The position numbers and the translations under genes are program-made. The notes beneath the pieces were generated by a model. The model was not told the DNA's origin and searched no databases. It worked only from the letters and a program-made list of their open reading frames with translations. DNA of 46,963 nucleotides from an uncultured Woeseiaceae bacterium (lineage in GTDB: Bacteria > Pseudomonadota > Gammaproteobacteria > Steroidobacterales > Woeseiaceae). Of this stretch, positions 9,463-18,518 are shown piece after piece (position 1 is the first letter of the stretch; every line of letters starts with the position of its first letter). The stretch lies in the NCBI GenBank assembly GCA_905480215.1, contig CAJQPL010000064.1:1-46963 (forward strand). The letters run 5' to 3'.

Positions 9463-9500
9463 AGCGTTAATCTTTCCTACTAACTAATAGTTACTGATAA

Positions 9501-10844
9501 TTATGCTGATCTATCGAGGTCCAGTTCACCATTCGAGATCCCCAACTCTCCGCCAAAGCTCTCTGTTTCAATGCTCATCTTATTAAGCATCGCCACATGG
9601 AGATTGGAGAATGGAGTACCTTCCTCATAAAGGATATGACGGCCACTGTTCAACGTACCGCGTCCGCCACCAATTAAGGCGACAGGAATATTCCATTGGC
9701 TATGGATATCCCCATTCCCCATACCAGCACCATATACCAGCATGGCATTATCCAGGATAGATGTACCATCAAGATCCTTGGTTGCTTCAAGTTTGGCAAG
9801 GAACTCACCAAATAACCTAGCGTGGAAAGTATTAATTTCACTTGCCATTCGGATCTTGGTTGGATTGCCCCGATGATGAGTTATGGGATGATATGGATCA
9901 GTATGGCCCAGATTGGTAAAGACCAACTCACTGTATTCACGGGCAACCATAAAGGTAAATACCCGGGTCATGTCAGTCTGAAAGGCCATGTGTAACAGGT
10001 CATACATCAGACGGGAATGTTCCTCATATTCTGGAATTCCTACCGGTCTTTGCATGTCCGGCAGTTCCATGTCTATCGTCTTCTCGGCCTTTTGGATCCT
10101 AACTTCCACATCTCGTAATACAGTGGTGAATTCATCCAGTTTTGCCTGGTCCCTTGCACCCAGTTTCTTCTTGGTCCGGCTGAAATCTTCCATCACAAAA
10201 TCCAGGATGCTCTTCTGTTCTTTCAGACGTACCTTTCTGGCCTCTGGGTTTGTCCCAGCATCACCGAATAGCCGCTCGAAGACATCGCGAGGACGGTGAA
10301 TCATGGGCATGGGTGAGGTCGGGCTGCTCCAGGAAATAGTATTGGTATAGGCCGAGCTGTAACCACCCGCTGACTGTCCAGCCAGTTCTGCGGCATTTTC
10401 AATACAGAGCTGTAAGGATTCCAGCGGGGTCTCCTTGCCAAATTGCTTGGCAATCACCTGGTCAACTGAAATACCAGCATAGATCTCACTCAGTGACTTA
10501 CTGGGCTTGGAGCCGGTCAGGAACATAGAGCTACCACCGATGTGCCCACTGACACTCTCCGAGTCACCGTTGTTCAAATTACTGAGCACCAGGACCTTAT
10601 CGCGGACATGTGCCCATTGTTTAACAACGTGTGACATCTCGTAATTTGCACCCGCGCCGGTTGGGCGGAATGCCTCCTCAATTATTCCATTAGGGCTATA
10701 GGTATACCCAACTCTAAGCGGCATTTTGACTGCGTTAGTATTCGCCAGCGCTGGTATCATCGCATCCAGCATTGGGAGAGCAACTGACGCCCCGAGACCG
10801 CGAAGAAATGTACGACGCGGAATCGCTTTCTTAAATATCATCAT
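9501..10844 (-). CDS. DUF1552 exported protein with Tat-type signal
   Basis: The 447-aa product begins with a twin-arginine signal (RRTFLRGLGASVALPMLDA, from residue 10), so it should be exported folded, probably with a cofactor or metal. The rest matches the DUF1552 family, including a PLRVGYTYSPNGIIEEAFRP stretch after the signal, TGSKPSKS, and a late DNAMLVYGAGMGNGDIHSQWN segment that resembles the sulfatase/phosphatase-like fold of related families. Its biochemical function is not established. It overlaps the DUF1592 gene by one base and the two families are almost always paired, so they probably act as one periplasmic unit. No regulatory element specific to it is visible. Confidence 0.85.
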   Translation of the reverse strand: MMIFKKAIPRRTFLRGLGASVALPMLDAMIPALANTNAVKMPLRVGYTYSPNGIIEEAFRPTGAGANYEMSHVVKQWAHVRDKVLVLSNLNNGDSESVSGHIGGSSMFLTGSKPSKSLSEIYAGISVDQVIAKQFGKETPLESLQLCIENAAELAGQSAGGYSSAYTNTISWSSPTSPMPMIHRPRDVFERLFGDAGTNPEARKVRLKEQKSILDFVMEDFSRTKKKLGARDQAKLDEFTTVLRDVEVRIQKAEKTIDMELPDMQRPVGIPEYEEHSRLMYDLLHMAFQTDMTRVFTFMVAREYSELVFTNLGHTDPYHPITHHRGNPTKIRMASEINTFHARLFGEFLAKLEATKDLDGTSILDNAMLVYGAGMGNGDIHSQWNIPVALIGGGRGTLNSGRHILYEEGTPFSNLHVAMLNKMSIETESFGGELGISNGELDLDRSA

Positions 10845-13273
10845 TATCCTGCCGTCCTGTTTTGAAATGGTAAGCTATTAATAATTCCTAAGACGATGGT
10901 TGAAAATCTGTAGTTATTCTGTTCTGCCTGATTCAGAATTTTTCTTACAGCCGGCATGTCGTAATGCTCCAGAGGTCTGCCCAATGCATAAGTCATCAGC
11001 TTCTGTGTAAACGCCCCGGCAATGACTTCAGGTGTATTTAGTAATGCCTGCTGTAATTCCGCCGGACCTTCAAACTCCACACCACTGGGCAGCCTGCCTT
11101 TGGCATTAATGGGTTTACCCTCATCCAGGTCACGCCATTGACCTATGGCATTATAGTTTTCCAAGCCAAAACCAATGGGGTCCATCTGGTTGTGGCAGAC
11201 CGCACACGCAGGATTGGCCGGATGGATTTCCATACGCTCACGCAAGGTGAGGACTTCACCTTCTGCGCCCTTGGCATCTTCCAGGGGTGGAATATCCGCG
11301 GGCGGTGGTGGAGGTGGCGCGGCAAGGATATTTTCCAGTACCCATTTACCCCTCAACACCGTTGAATTACGGTTAGGATAGGAAGTGATGGAAAGGATTC
11401 CGGCCCTTGCCAGGAGTCCACGCTGGTCTTCTCCCACTTTCACTTTGCGGAAGCGGTTGCCATAGACACCCTTGATGCCATAGTGCTTGGCCAGGCGTTC
11501 GTTAAGATAAGTATAGTCGGCCTTAAAGAGATCCATGATGGAACGGTCTTCATTGAAGATGCTGCCTACAAACAGCTTCACCTCTTCATGAAAGGCGTAA
11601 CGCAGTTCCTCGTCGAAGCTGCGAAACACATCACTGTTCTTGTGTGCCGATGGTAAGTTTCTGATCAGCAGCCATTGTTCGGCAAAGTTGTTTACCAGGG
11701 ATGTGGAACGGTCGTCTTCCAACATCCTTTTCACCTGGTCCTCCATGACCTTCGGGTTTCTCAACTTGCCCTGCTCGGCTAGGGTCAATAGCTCATCATC
11801 AGGAATACTGCTCCATAACATAAACGACAGCCTGGATGCCAAGGCGATATCGCTCAATTCGTAATTGTCACCCGGTTGAACCCCGGCAGGGTCCGGCTCG
11901 ATGCGGAACAGATACTCTGAACTCATCAACAGGCCTTGCAGCGCCATACGCACGCCTGCTTCAAACGTCTCGTTGTTCTTCCTGCCTTCCCGGTAAAGTC
12001 CCATTAACGGCGCCACATCATCATCATTGACCGGCCGGCGATAGGCCAGCCGTGTCTGATTTTCCAGGATCTGTCGGGCACAGGGCTCCTCATCTCGCCT
12101 ATTTTTCGGCATACAGACAAAGATCTTTTCGCGGCTGGCGGTATCACCCACACCATGGACCTCGAAGGGCCCGTCAATGGTCACGTTGGCAACAGCGGGC
12201 TCATGCCAGACACGTTCATAGGGGACCTCGATCCTCGCGGTATTATAATTCTCATAATTTGGCGGCGGCACCACTACACCTTCCCAGGCATATCTCTCAC
12301 GGAGAAAAGCGACCTGCACCTTATGTGATCCCGCGGTCATAGGAAAACGGACTTTCAATGCCTCATCAGCAGTCCTTTCATATATGGATTGTGCAGGGTC
12401 TGGAGGAAGAGTATCGGACCCTTCACGCCCAAGGCCGATGCCAATATTGTCACCACCGATAGTTAGTAACTCTACGCGCTCTCCATCTACTCTGAAATCC
12501 AACCGGTTGGGTTTGGCCAGACCTGCAATCATGCCACTACCAACCCCCAGTTTTTGCAGACCGACCTGGAGTTCATATATGCCATCCACCGGGAACCGGT
12601 GATCCACCGCCAGTCCGCCACGGGAACCAAATGGCAGGTCTTCACTCATACGCTCATCCTGCAGTAATTTGGGGTTAACGGTGTACTGATGACTATCCAC
12701 TTCAGTATTGGGGTCACCAATGGCCAGCCGGGTCACCATCCGAGCGGCGGCCATGTATTTTTCTAACAAAACCTGAGAAACGGTTAGCAGGTCTCCCAGA
12801 TTATCAAAACCACCCGAGTTATCCGGAGGTAACATGGTGGCACCATCAAACTCCACACCCAACAGGTCACGTATTGCATTGGTGTATTCGGTCCGATTCA
12901 GCCGGTGTGTGGCGATTTCCCTTCCCGAGTTGGGGTTCTCATCGGAAATCCTGTTGAGTTCAGTTTTCAGGTGCGACAGAAATGAGACATAAAAGTCTTC
13001 ATCCGGACGTGGCAGCCCCACCGGGGGCATCGCACGGAGAGATAATTTTCTAATTATTTTTTCCCAGACTTCAGCATCCTCACCCAAATCATTAAGATTT
13101 ACTTTATCCAATAACAAGTTGGCTGTTTTTAATGCTTCATTGTGGCATGTCACACAATACCGGCTTAATGAATCCTCAAACGCATTGAGGTCCTGTGCTA
13201 ACAGGTTTTGACCGGTAGTTATGAGAAACAAACCAGCAATTACTATTATGATTCGTGTCTTGAAATGGTGCAT
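10844..13273 (-). CDS. Exported DUF1592-type protein with c-type heme motifs (DUF1587/1592/1588/1585)
   Basis: This 809-aa protein has a signal peptide (residues 1-26) and then a heme-binding CVTCH (40-44) as in Planctomycete-type cytochrome domains. It continues with the DUF1587/DUF1595/DUF1592/DUF1588/DUF1585 order: TEYTNAIRDLLGVEF, a beta-rich middle portion, LASRLSFMLWSSIPDDELL and LLARAGILSITSYPNRNSTVLRG, and ends with a second CAVCH inside PACAVCHNQMDPIGFGLENY. Two heme sites suggest an exported redox protein; the substrate is unknown. It leads the operon. A strong ribosome binding site (AAGGAGGGG) directly precedes the ATG. Length and domain order are normal for the family. Confidence 0.87.
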   Translation of the reverse strand: MHHFKTRIIIVIAGLFLITTGQNLLAQDLNAFEDSLSRYCVTCHNEALKTANLLLDKVNLNDLGEDAEVWEKIIRKLSLRAMPPVGLPRPDEDFYVSFLSHLKTELNRISDENPNSGREIATHRLNRTEYTNAIRDLLGVEFDGATMLPPDNSGGFDNLGDLLTVSQVLLEKYMAAARMVTRLAIGDPNTEVDSHQYTVNPKLLQDERMSEDLPFGSRGGLAVDHRFPVDGIYELQVGLQKLGVGSGMIAGLAKPNRLDFRVDGERVELLTIGGDNIGIGLGREGSDTLPPDPAQSIYERTADEALKVRFPMTAGSHKVQVAFLRERYAWEGVVVPPPNYENYNTARIEVPYERVWHEPAVANVTIDGPFEVHGVGDTASREKIFVCMPKNRRDEEPCARQILENQTRLAYRRPVNDDDVAPLMGLYREGRKNNETFEAGVRMALQGLLMSSEYLFRIEPDPAGVQPGDNYELSDIALASRLSFMLWSSIPDDELLTLAEQGKLRNPKVMEDQVKRMLEDDRSTSLVNNFAEQWLLIRNLPSAHKNSDVFRSFDEELRYAFHEEVKLFVGSIFNEDRSIMDLFKADYTYLNERLAKHYGIKGVYGNRFRKVKVGEDQRGLLARAGILSITSYPNRNSTVLRGKWVLENILAAPPPPPPADIPPLEDAKGAEGEVLTLRERMEIHPANPACAVCHNQMDPIGFGLENYNAIGQWRDLDEGKPINAKGRLPSGVEFEGPAELQQALLNTPEVIAGAFTQKLMTYALGRPLEHYDMPAVRKILNQAEQNNYRFSTIVLGIINSLPFQNRTAG

Positions 13274-13422
13274 GACCCCTCCTTATTCGACGCCAGTTAA
13301 ACGCAGTGTTTACGTCGTCAGGGTAAGTCCAGACTTCATTCGTCCTGATTTAAGAGAGACTTGCGACTTATCAGATTTGTTGTCAGGCTGCTTTGTATCC
13401 GTAGTATAACCGATCCTGCTCA

Positions 13423-13764
13423 TTGATCGTATTCGTGGATGCGGACGGCTTGCAACATCTGAAGATCCAACGACAAAGCCGGGCTCAGTTTTATTTGCTT
13501 GATGACGGACAGTCCGATACACGACGCGGTATTGAAGAAGGGCGATTCAAGGTTGAGAACCTGACGGCCACATTGTGCTTCATCGCCTCCGGTCTCTTGG
13601 GAGTCATGGATTACCTTGCCCGCGGCAAACTAACGTGGAAACAGGCCGAGCAGACAACGGTCGCTCATCTTCGCTTACACGGCATAAGCGAGGAGGAAGC
13701 CAAAACCCTGCTCGCAAAACGGATGCCCAAACTCAAGCGCCGAGGAAGCGTAAGTGCCTCCTGA
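13423..13764 (+). CDS. Hypothetical protein (weak)
   Basis: An open frame of 113 codons with a plausible charged C-terminal helix region (TWKQAEQTTVAHLRLHGISEEEAKTLLAKRMPK) lies between the divergent DUF1592 operon and the dehalogenase gene. I do not recognise a family, and no good ribosome binding site precedes the ATG. It could be a small orphan gene or the remains of a longer one. The rest of 13274-13811 holds the promoter region of the DUF1592 operon, with nothing else that can be recognised. Confidence 0.3.
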   Translation: MIVFVDADGLQHLKIQRQSRAQFYLLDDGQSDTRRGIEEGRFKVENLTATLCFIASGLLGVMDYLARGKLTWKQAEQTTVAHLRLHGISEEEAKTLLAKRMPKLKRRGSVSAS

Positions 13765-13811
13765 TGAAATTATCCGGTGGTGAAATCTCAAGACCTCCCT
13801 AAGGATAAACG

Positions 13812-14687
13812 ATGGACAAAAGTACCAAACCATTAACCAAGGTATTTAAGACCGTGAAGGGCAAGCAAATCGCTTACCACGAGTCAGGTGAGGGACGCTC
13901 GATTGTGTTTTTGCACGGCAACCCGACGTCTTCGTATTTGTGGCGCAATGTGATTCCACACGTTTCTGACCTTGGTCGTTGCATTGCTCCCGATCTGATT
14001 GGCTGTGGCGATTCCGACAAACTGGATAACACCGGACCCGGCGCCTACCGCATCGTTGAACATCGTGAATACCTCGACGGCCTGATCGAGCAACTCGATC
14101 TGGGTGACAACATCGTGCTCGTCATTCACGACTGGGGGTCGGCGCTCGGCTTCGATTTCGCCAATCGCCACCGCGATCGAATCGCGGGCATCGCGTATAT
14201 GGAGGCAATCGTCCAACCACTCTCTTTCGATGCGTGGCCGGAGTCTTCACGTTCATTCTTTCAAGGGCTACGCTCTCCTGCCGGCGAACAGATGATTATT
14301 GAAAAGAATTTATTCATTGAGGCAGTCCTGCCCGGATCCATTTTGCGGAAACTTACAGCAGAGGAACACGAAGAGTATCGCCGCCCGTTTCGCGTACCTG
14401 AACATCGGCGTCCAACGCTTACCTGGCCGCGAGAAATACCATTTGACGGCGAGCCTGCCGACGTTGCTGAGATGGTGCAAGCCTATGCCGACTGGCTGTC
14501 AACGTCCGATGTGCTAAAACTTTTTGTAAATGCCGAACCGGGAAGCATTCTAGTCGGCGCTCAGCGAGATTATTGTCGCTCCTGGCCAAATCAAACTGAA
14601 GTAAGCGTGGCCGGTTCACATTTTATTCAGGAAGACAGCCCGCATGAAATCGGTCAGGCGATTCGCGACTGGCTCTTGACGTTGTAG
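13812..14687 (+). CDS. Haloalkane dehalogenase, HLD-II subfamily (LinB-like)
   Basis: This 291-aa alpha/beta-hydrolase is closely similar to LinB of sphingomonads. It hydrolyses a carbon-halogen bond to an alcohol and halide in the cytoplasm. The LinB catalytic set is complete and in register: nucleophile D107 and halide-binding W108 in HDWGSALGFD, second halide ligand N37 in HGNPTSSYLWRN, acid E131 in IAYMEAI, and base H270 in AGSHFIQEDSP. The N37/W108 pair with E131 assigns it to subfamily II. No signal peptide is visible. It stands alone between the DUF1592 operon and a toxin-antitoxin pair, so its physiological halogenated substrate is unknown. Many marine bacteria carry such enzymes. Confidence 0.88.
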   Translation: MDKSTKPLTKVFKTVKGKQIAYHESGEGRSIVFLHGNPTSSYLWRNVIPHVSDLGRCIAPDLIGCGDSDKLDNTGPGAYRIVEHREYLDGLIEQLDLGDNIVLVIHDWGSALGFDFANRHRDRIAGIAYMEAIVQPLSFDAWPESSRSFFQGLRSPAGEQMIIEKNLFIEAVLPGSILRKLTAEEHEEYRRPFRVPEHRRPTLTWPREIPFDGEPADVAEMVQAYADWLSTSDVLKLFVNAEPGSILVGAQRDYCRSWPNQTEVSVAGSHFIQEDSPHEIGQAIRDWLLTL

Positions 14688-14771
14688 AGAAATGGATGTT
14701 GCGTTGCGGGAACCCCGAATACGGATTCCAGTATTAACTGCGGCTATACGTTGTCCGGTGAATACGAGTAT

Positions 14772-15122
14772 TTAATGAATCAGGCACTCGTAGGGAATCT
14801 TCAGGCCTTTATGCAATCTCCTGATCATTGGCAACGTTAAGTTTCGCTTTCCACCCAACACCTCAGACACCCGCCCGCTCCTGCCAATATAGGGTTCCAG
14901 GTCTTTGCGAGACAGGTTGTTTTGCTCCATCAAAAACTTAATCGCCTCGATAGGGTCTGATGCGGGAATCGCAAAACGTTCATCTTCATACTTCTCAACG
15001 AGCAGCATCAGAATATCCAGCTCATCGCCTTTCGGTGTGCCCCGTTTTGTACCCCATAATTCGTCGATACGCTTTAACACACGGTTCAGCGCACGGTCGT
15101 TCTGGATTGGTTTCAGTTTCAT
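14772..15122 (-). CDS. higA: HigA-type antitoxin (HTH)
   Basis: This 116-aa protein has an N-terminal neutralising domain (MKLKPIQNDRALNRVLKRID, GTPKGDELDILMLLVEKYED) and a C-terminal XRE-type HTH (about residues 75-112, SRKDLEPYIGRSGRVSEVLG and KRNLTLPMIRRLHKGL). It should bind and block the HigB toxin encoded just upstream and repress their promoter. The start was set at the ATG at 15122, eight bases after the toxin stop; the frame could also begin at an upstream TTG. The toxin-before-antitoxin order is typical of hig loci. Two palindromes before higB are the likely operators. Confidence 0.85.
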   Translation of the reverse strand: MKLKPIQNDRALNRVLKRIDELWGTKRGTPKGDELDILMLLVEKYEDERFAIPASDPIEAIKFLMEQNNLSRKDLEPYIGRSGRVSEVLGGKRNLTLPMIRRLHKGLKIPYECLIH

Positions 15123-15130
15123 AGTAAATC

Positions 15131-15427
15131 TCAAATATGTTCAATATCGTCGTATTCCTCATGTGTTCCTACGAATCGAATGAGCATCCCTTTTCGGTTG
15201 TAATCCATCAACACTACGATTCTGTACTTATTACCGCAGATGTTAAAAACAACCCGGTTGTTCTTCAAGACACTTGCATTACGCAAGTCGGCCTTTAACT
15301 CATGGGGCGTATTCCGTTTCGCTGATGCACAAAAGTTGTACCACTCAATCATTTGTTTCTTTGCGCCCCTGTGCTTCGGGCTACATTCCCAAAACCTCCG
15401 TAACTTGGACTTGGCGATAACCCTCAT
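15131..15427 (-). CDS. higB: HigB-type mRNA interferase toxin
   Basis: This 98-aa RelE-fold toxin would cleave mRNA on the ribosome. Family features are MRVIAKSKLRRFWE at the N terminus, an AKRNTPHELKADLRNASVLKNNRVVFN core and the C-terminal NKYRIVVLMDYNRKGMLIRFVGTHEEYDDI, with the conserved HEEYD ending found in HigB proteins. I chose the ATG at 15427 and not the earlier in-frame start at 15451, because MRVIAKS matches known HigB starts and because a palindromic operator covers the upstream alternative. higA follows after eight bases on the same strand. Confidence 0.87.
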   Translation of the reverse strand: MRVIAKSKLRRFWECSPKHRGAKKQMIEWYNFCASAKRNTPHELKADLRNASVLKNNRVVFNICGNKYRIVVLMDYNRKGMLIRFVGTHEEYDDIEHI

Positions 15428-15444
15428 CGGCAAACGGTCACATA

Positions 15445-15485
15445 CTCCCAATGCGGGAGCAAAACTAATTCACCCATAATGGGAG
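15445..15485. promoter_or_regulatory. Paired operator-like palindromes upstream of higBA
   Basis: Two 15-bp sites of the same pattern lie 26 bp apart just before higB: CTCCCAATGCGGGAG (15445-15459) and CACCCATAATGGGAG (15471-15485). Both have the form CxCCCA-N5-GGGAG with dyad symmetry. Their position fits autoregulation by HigA. Confidence 0.6.
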
Positions 15486-15523
15486 ATAAACTCTTAACGC
15501 GTGTGCGGCGAATGGCGAGAAAA

Positions 15524-15569
15524 GGGGTCGAACCGAATAAATTACGGTCGGCTAATTCGGTTCGACCCC
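15524..15569. repeat. 15-bp perfect inverted repeat with 16-base loop
   Basis: GGGGTCGAACCGAAT (15524-15538) is followed after 16 bases by its exact reverse complement ATTCGGTTCGACCCC (15555-15569). The element resembles REP/RAYT-type hairpins in form. It lies in a 470-base stretch (15486-15953) where I see no convincing gene: the only sizeable open frame runs through the hairpin itself. Confidence 0.6.
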
Positions 15570-15953
15570 ATTATTCTGCAAAACTGACGAGAAATATCTT
15601 CGTTCCGGCGGGCTGCACAAACGAGCCGCAGCGATTGATCCGATTGCTAGATGACTGGTTCTGGCCGTTAGCGGACCCTCAGATCATCGAACTTCGCGTA
15701 TTTCGAATGACCGCTTCCGAGAAAAGCGGACGTTTTGCGAGTCGCAATTCATTGGAAAAAGAATTCAATATTTTCGGAGTTGAACGTCTGCTTTCACCGA
15801 TAGCGGTCGCTCAAATTGCTCCAATCGGCGGAATTTGAAGGTCGGCTTTCGGCCAAAAGCAGCTGCTCGGCCGTGAATTTCGAACCGCTAATATGCTTGT
15901 AGCCCTCGATTTTGTGTCATCATTGTCTCGCCAAATTAAAGAAAGGCGGCAAC

Positions 15954-17730
15954 ATGAGTTTCTACAGTGAACTACGACGTAGGAATGTATTCAAGGTAGG
16001 CATTGTCTACGTTGTCGTTGCCTGGCTGCTATTGCAGGTTTCCGACACCCTTGGGCCAGCGTTGCACTTACCGGAATGGTTCGTTTCTGCTGTGGCTTTC
16101 CTGCTGATTCTTGGTTTCCCCGTTGCAATCATTTTTGCTTGGGCTTTTGACTTGACGCCCGAAGGCTTGAAGAGTGAAACGCAAGCCGACCCTGTGGCCC
16201 CCGAGGCCGGACAAATCGGTAGAAAGTTGAATTACATAGTCGTTGCAGCATTGGTGTTGGCGCTGAGCTATTTCGTCATCGACAAGGTCGTATTCAATTC
16301 AGGTCGGGATACCCCCAGCACTTCAACTACTGATCAGGTTGCCCAGCAACAGTCTGCTGAAATCGAATCAGCCAATGCTGATAACTCAATTGCTGTTCTG
16401 CCATTTGTAAATATGAGTTCTGATGAAGAGCAGGAGTACTTCTCAGACGGATTGTCCGAAGAGCTGTTGAATCTGCTTGCAAAAATTCCTGAATTGAATG
16501 TGGCGGCACGCACTTCTTCTTTCTCTTTCAAGGACAAAGACCTCGAAATACCAGAAATAGCCCCGACTGAAGGTAGCCCATATACTCGAAGGCAGTGTAC
16601 GTAAACATGGCAAACAGCTACGCATCACCGCACAGCTGATCCAGGCAGATAATGGCTATCATTTATGGTCAGAAACGTATGACAGACAACTCGATAATGT
16701 TTTCCAGGTACAGGAAGACATAGCGTCCGCGGTTGTCGATGCTCTAAGAATCACTTTGTTAGGCGAACTACCTAAAACACGAAGAACGGACTCTGCGGCC
16801 TATCAGTTGTTTCTCGAAGGACAGTACCTGAAGCGACAGATTTCAGCGGACTCACTAAATCGAGCAGTTGAGGCCTTCAAACAAGCAGTTGAGATTGATC
16901 CTGCTTATGTTCCGGCATGGGCCGAGTTGGCCGATACTTACTTATGGGGCGGGGGGTTGGACGAGTTGTCGCATGAGCAGACAAGTGCCCTCGCCGATCA
17001 GGCCATTCAAACAGCTATTAGCACCGACCCAGACTACGCGTTTGCCTATTATGTTCGTGGTGTATCGTGGATTTTTGGCAAAAACAGATTCGATAAGGGA
17101 ATTGAAGATTTTGAACTGGCGCTAAAGCTAGACCCTGACGACGCTTTTATAGTAGCTGCCATCGGTAAAGGTGCGTTTTTGACCGGGAAATTTAACCTCG
17201 CAATCTCCCAATATCAGGCGGCGTTGGCTATGGAGCCGGTAGTTCCTGAATTTTATTATTATCTTGGAAGGGCCTATCTGAGTTCCGGTCACCTTGACGA
17301 TGCAGAAGCTTCATTTAGAAAGTTGTCTAATCTGAGTGCGTCATATCGCGGGGACTTCCACCTCTGGGAGACGCTGTTTATGAAGGGCGAGTTAGAGGCT
17401 GCCCTGGCAGAGTCAGACATTAGCTTCACACGCGCCATAACTCATCATGCGTTAGGTAATGCAGCAAAGGCAGATGAAGCTCTTGCCGATTTAATTGAGA
17501 ACGCTTATCCCTATTCGATAGCCATGGTGTATGGATACCGTGGCGAGGCGGACAAGACTTTTGAATGGCTCAATAACGTGCTGGAAAACAGAGAATATTA
17601 TTATCCAACCTTTATACTGACCGAAACAGCGTTCCACAGCGTCCATTCAGACCCGCGCTGGGAGCTTTTCCTCGAGAAGCTGGGTCTCTTGGAATACTGG
17701 CTAGAAATGACGCCGGATTGGGAGCAATAA
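15954..17730 (+). pseudogene. Membrane-anchored TPR protein (CadC/TolB-N-like), frameshifted
   Basis: The gene starts at 15954 behind GAAAGGCGG. It encodes MSFYSELRRRNVFKVGIVYV with two N-terminal membrane helices, a further helix at about residues 90-110, and then the conserved module IAVLPFVNMSSDEEQEYFSD and GLSEELLNLLAKIPELNVAARTS common in gammaproteobacterial signalling TPR proteins. The first frame ends at 16604, but family similarity moves to another frame at about 16572 (VAHILEGSVRKHGKQLRITA, DNGYHLWSETYDRQLDNVF) and runs through several TPRs to 17730. The shift equals a net loss of two bases or gain of one. No cyclase domain is visible, so its output is unknown. The disruption may be real or a sequence error. 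Confidence 0.8.
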
Positions 17731-17751
17731 AGCTATAGTGGGAAGAATGAC

Positions 17752-17788
17752 GGACTGCCATCGTGATGGTCCTTAAGCGTATTTTTTC
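17752..17788 (+). terminator. Possible Rho-independent terminator
   Basis: An imperfect hairpin (GGACTGCCATC paired with GATGGTCC, with a two-base bulge) is followed after a few bases by a run of six T. It lies 22 bases after the TPR gene stop on the same strand. The stem is weak, so confidence is low. Confidence 0.3.
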
Positions 17789-17864
17789 TCTGGACGATGT
17801 ATCTCATCGCACGAAAGCGAACAGCCAAGGGTAGGGATTCGAACGTCCGCTTTGGTTTGCGATC

Positions 17865-18056
17865 TCAACCAGTCGATGCAACACATTCAGCAAAACGTTC
17901 TGCTGGTGTTCTAAATTGTAACGTTTCTCTGGGTCGTCCGTTCAGTCTTCTTGCGACTGCATTCAGTCTATTTTGATGAACGTTCGACAGGTCCATGCCT
18001 TTCGGAAAGTACTGTCATAACAGTCCGTTAGTATTCTCGTTCGATCCACGTTGCCA
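17865..18056 (-). mobile_element. IS30-family transposase remnant (C-terminal end)
   Basis: Read on the minus strand, the sequence encodes WQRGSNENTNGLL, a TGA stop, [40 protein letters not shown] and FAECVAST, followed by a stop at 17865-17867. This is the end of the DDE domain and the C terminus of IS30-type transposases, including the catalytic glutamate context SNENTNGL. The rest of the gene is absent, and the internal TGA (likely a former CGA) makes it a dead fragment. Confidence 0.82.
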
Positions 18057-18063
18057 TATATAA

Positions 18064-18189
18064 ATGCTGGCGATGGGGTTCACAACAGTCAGGGACATGT
18101 GTGGTTCCCACAATGGCCTGAAAAATGTTATCGATGCCGGTCTGATTGAAGGCCCCCGTGTGTATCTGGCTGGTGCTCGCCTGGGGCAG
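18064..18189 (+). pseudogene. Amidohydrolase fragment (imidazolonepropionase-like)
   Basis: Forty-two codons (LAMGFTTVRDMCGSHNGLKN and VIDAGLIEGPRVYLAGARLG) match the part of metal-dependent amidohydrolases just after the first metal site, which normally continues with a GHGD motif. Similarity begins next to the IS30 remnant and stops about 17 bases before the antitoxin gene. Both ends of the gene are missing, so this is a leftover of a larger gene cut by rearrangement. Confidence 0.7.
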
Positions 18190-18205
18190 GTTATTTTTAT
18201 ACCGC

Positions 18206-18487
18206 CTAGCGTTTCACAAATGAGATTCGCGGGCTTTTCCCAGCCTTAGTAGCCATCTTTACCAAATATTCTATAGAGAAACCGCTCACCTTCCCGCCGA
18301 CGATTTTGCTAATTTTCGGTTGTGGAACGTCGAAGTACTCCGCCGCTTTCATTTGTGTAAGCTTCTTCCGCTTAATGAACTTTTCAATCTCAACTGCAAG
18401 ATCTACCCTCATCGCCAATGCAACGGATTCTTCATCGGTAAATCCGAGATCTTTGAAAACGTTACCCTTAGTAACCGTTGTTTTCAT
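18206..18487 (-). CDS. XRE-family antitoxin (HigA-2-like), intact
   Basis: This 93-aa protein starts with MKTTVTKGNVFKDLGFTDEE, a typical opening for antitoxins paired with Gp49/RelE-like toxins, and contains an HTH at about residues 38-72 (LTQMKAAEYFDVPQPKISKI). The ATG at 18487 was chosen because an upstream in-frame start would add 15 residues foreign to the family. Its toxin partner lies 31 bases upstream on the same strand and carries a premature stop, so this antitoxin is probably an orphan now. Expression would be driven from the promoter/operator at about 18863. Confidence 0.8.
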   Translation of the reverse strand: MKTTVTKGNVFKDLGFTDEESVALAMRVDLAVEIEKFIKRKKLTQMKAAEYFDVPQPKISKIVGGKVSGFSIEYLVKMATKAGKSPRISFVKR

Positions 18488-18518
18488 AACTGATACTCCA
18501 TTTCTGTACCTAACTTTC

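Noticed and set aside
15479-15838. 119-codon open frame on the plus strand
   Set aside because: It runs through the perfect inverted repeat, has no ribosome binding site and matches no family I recognise.
17831-17860. T-loop-like GATTCGAAC as another tRNA end
   Set aside because: Neighbouring bases do not form a T stem or acceptor stem.
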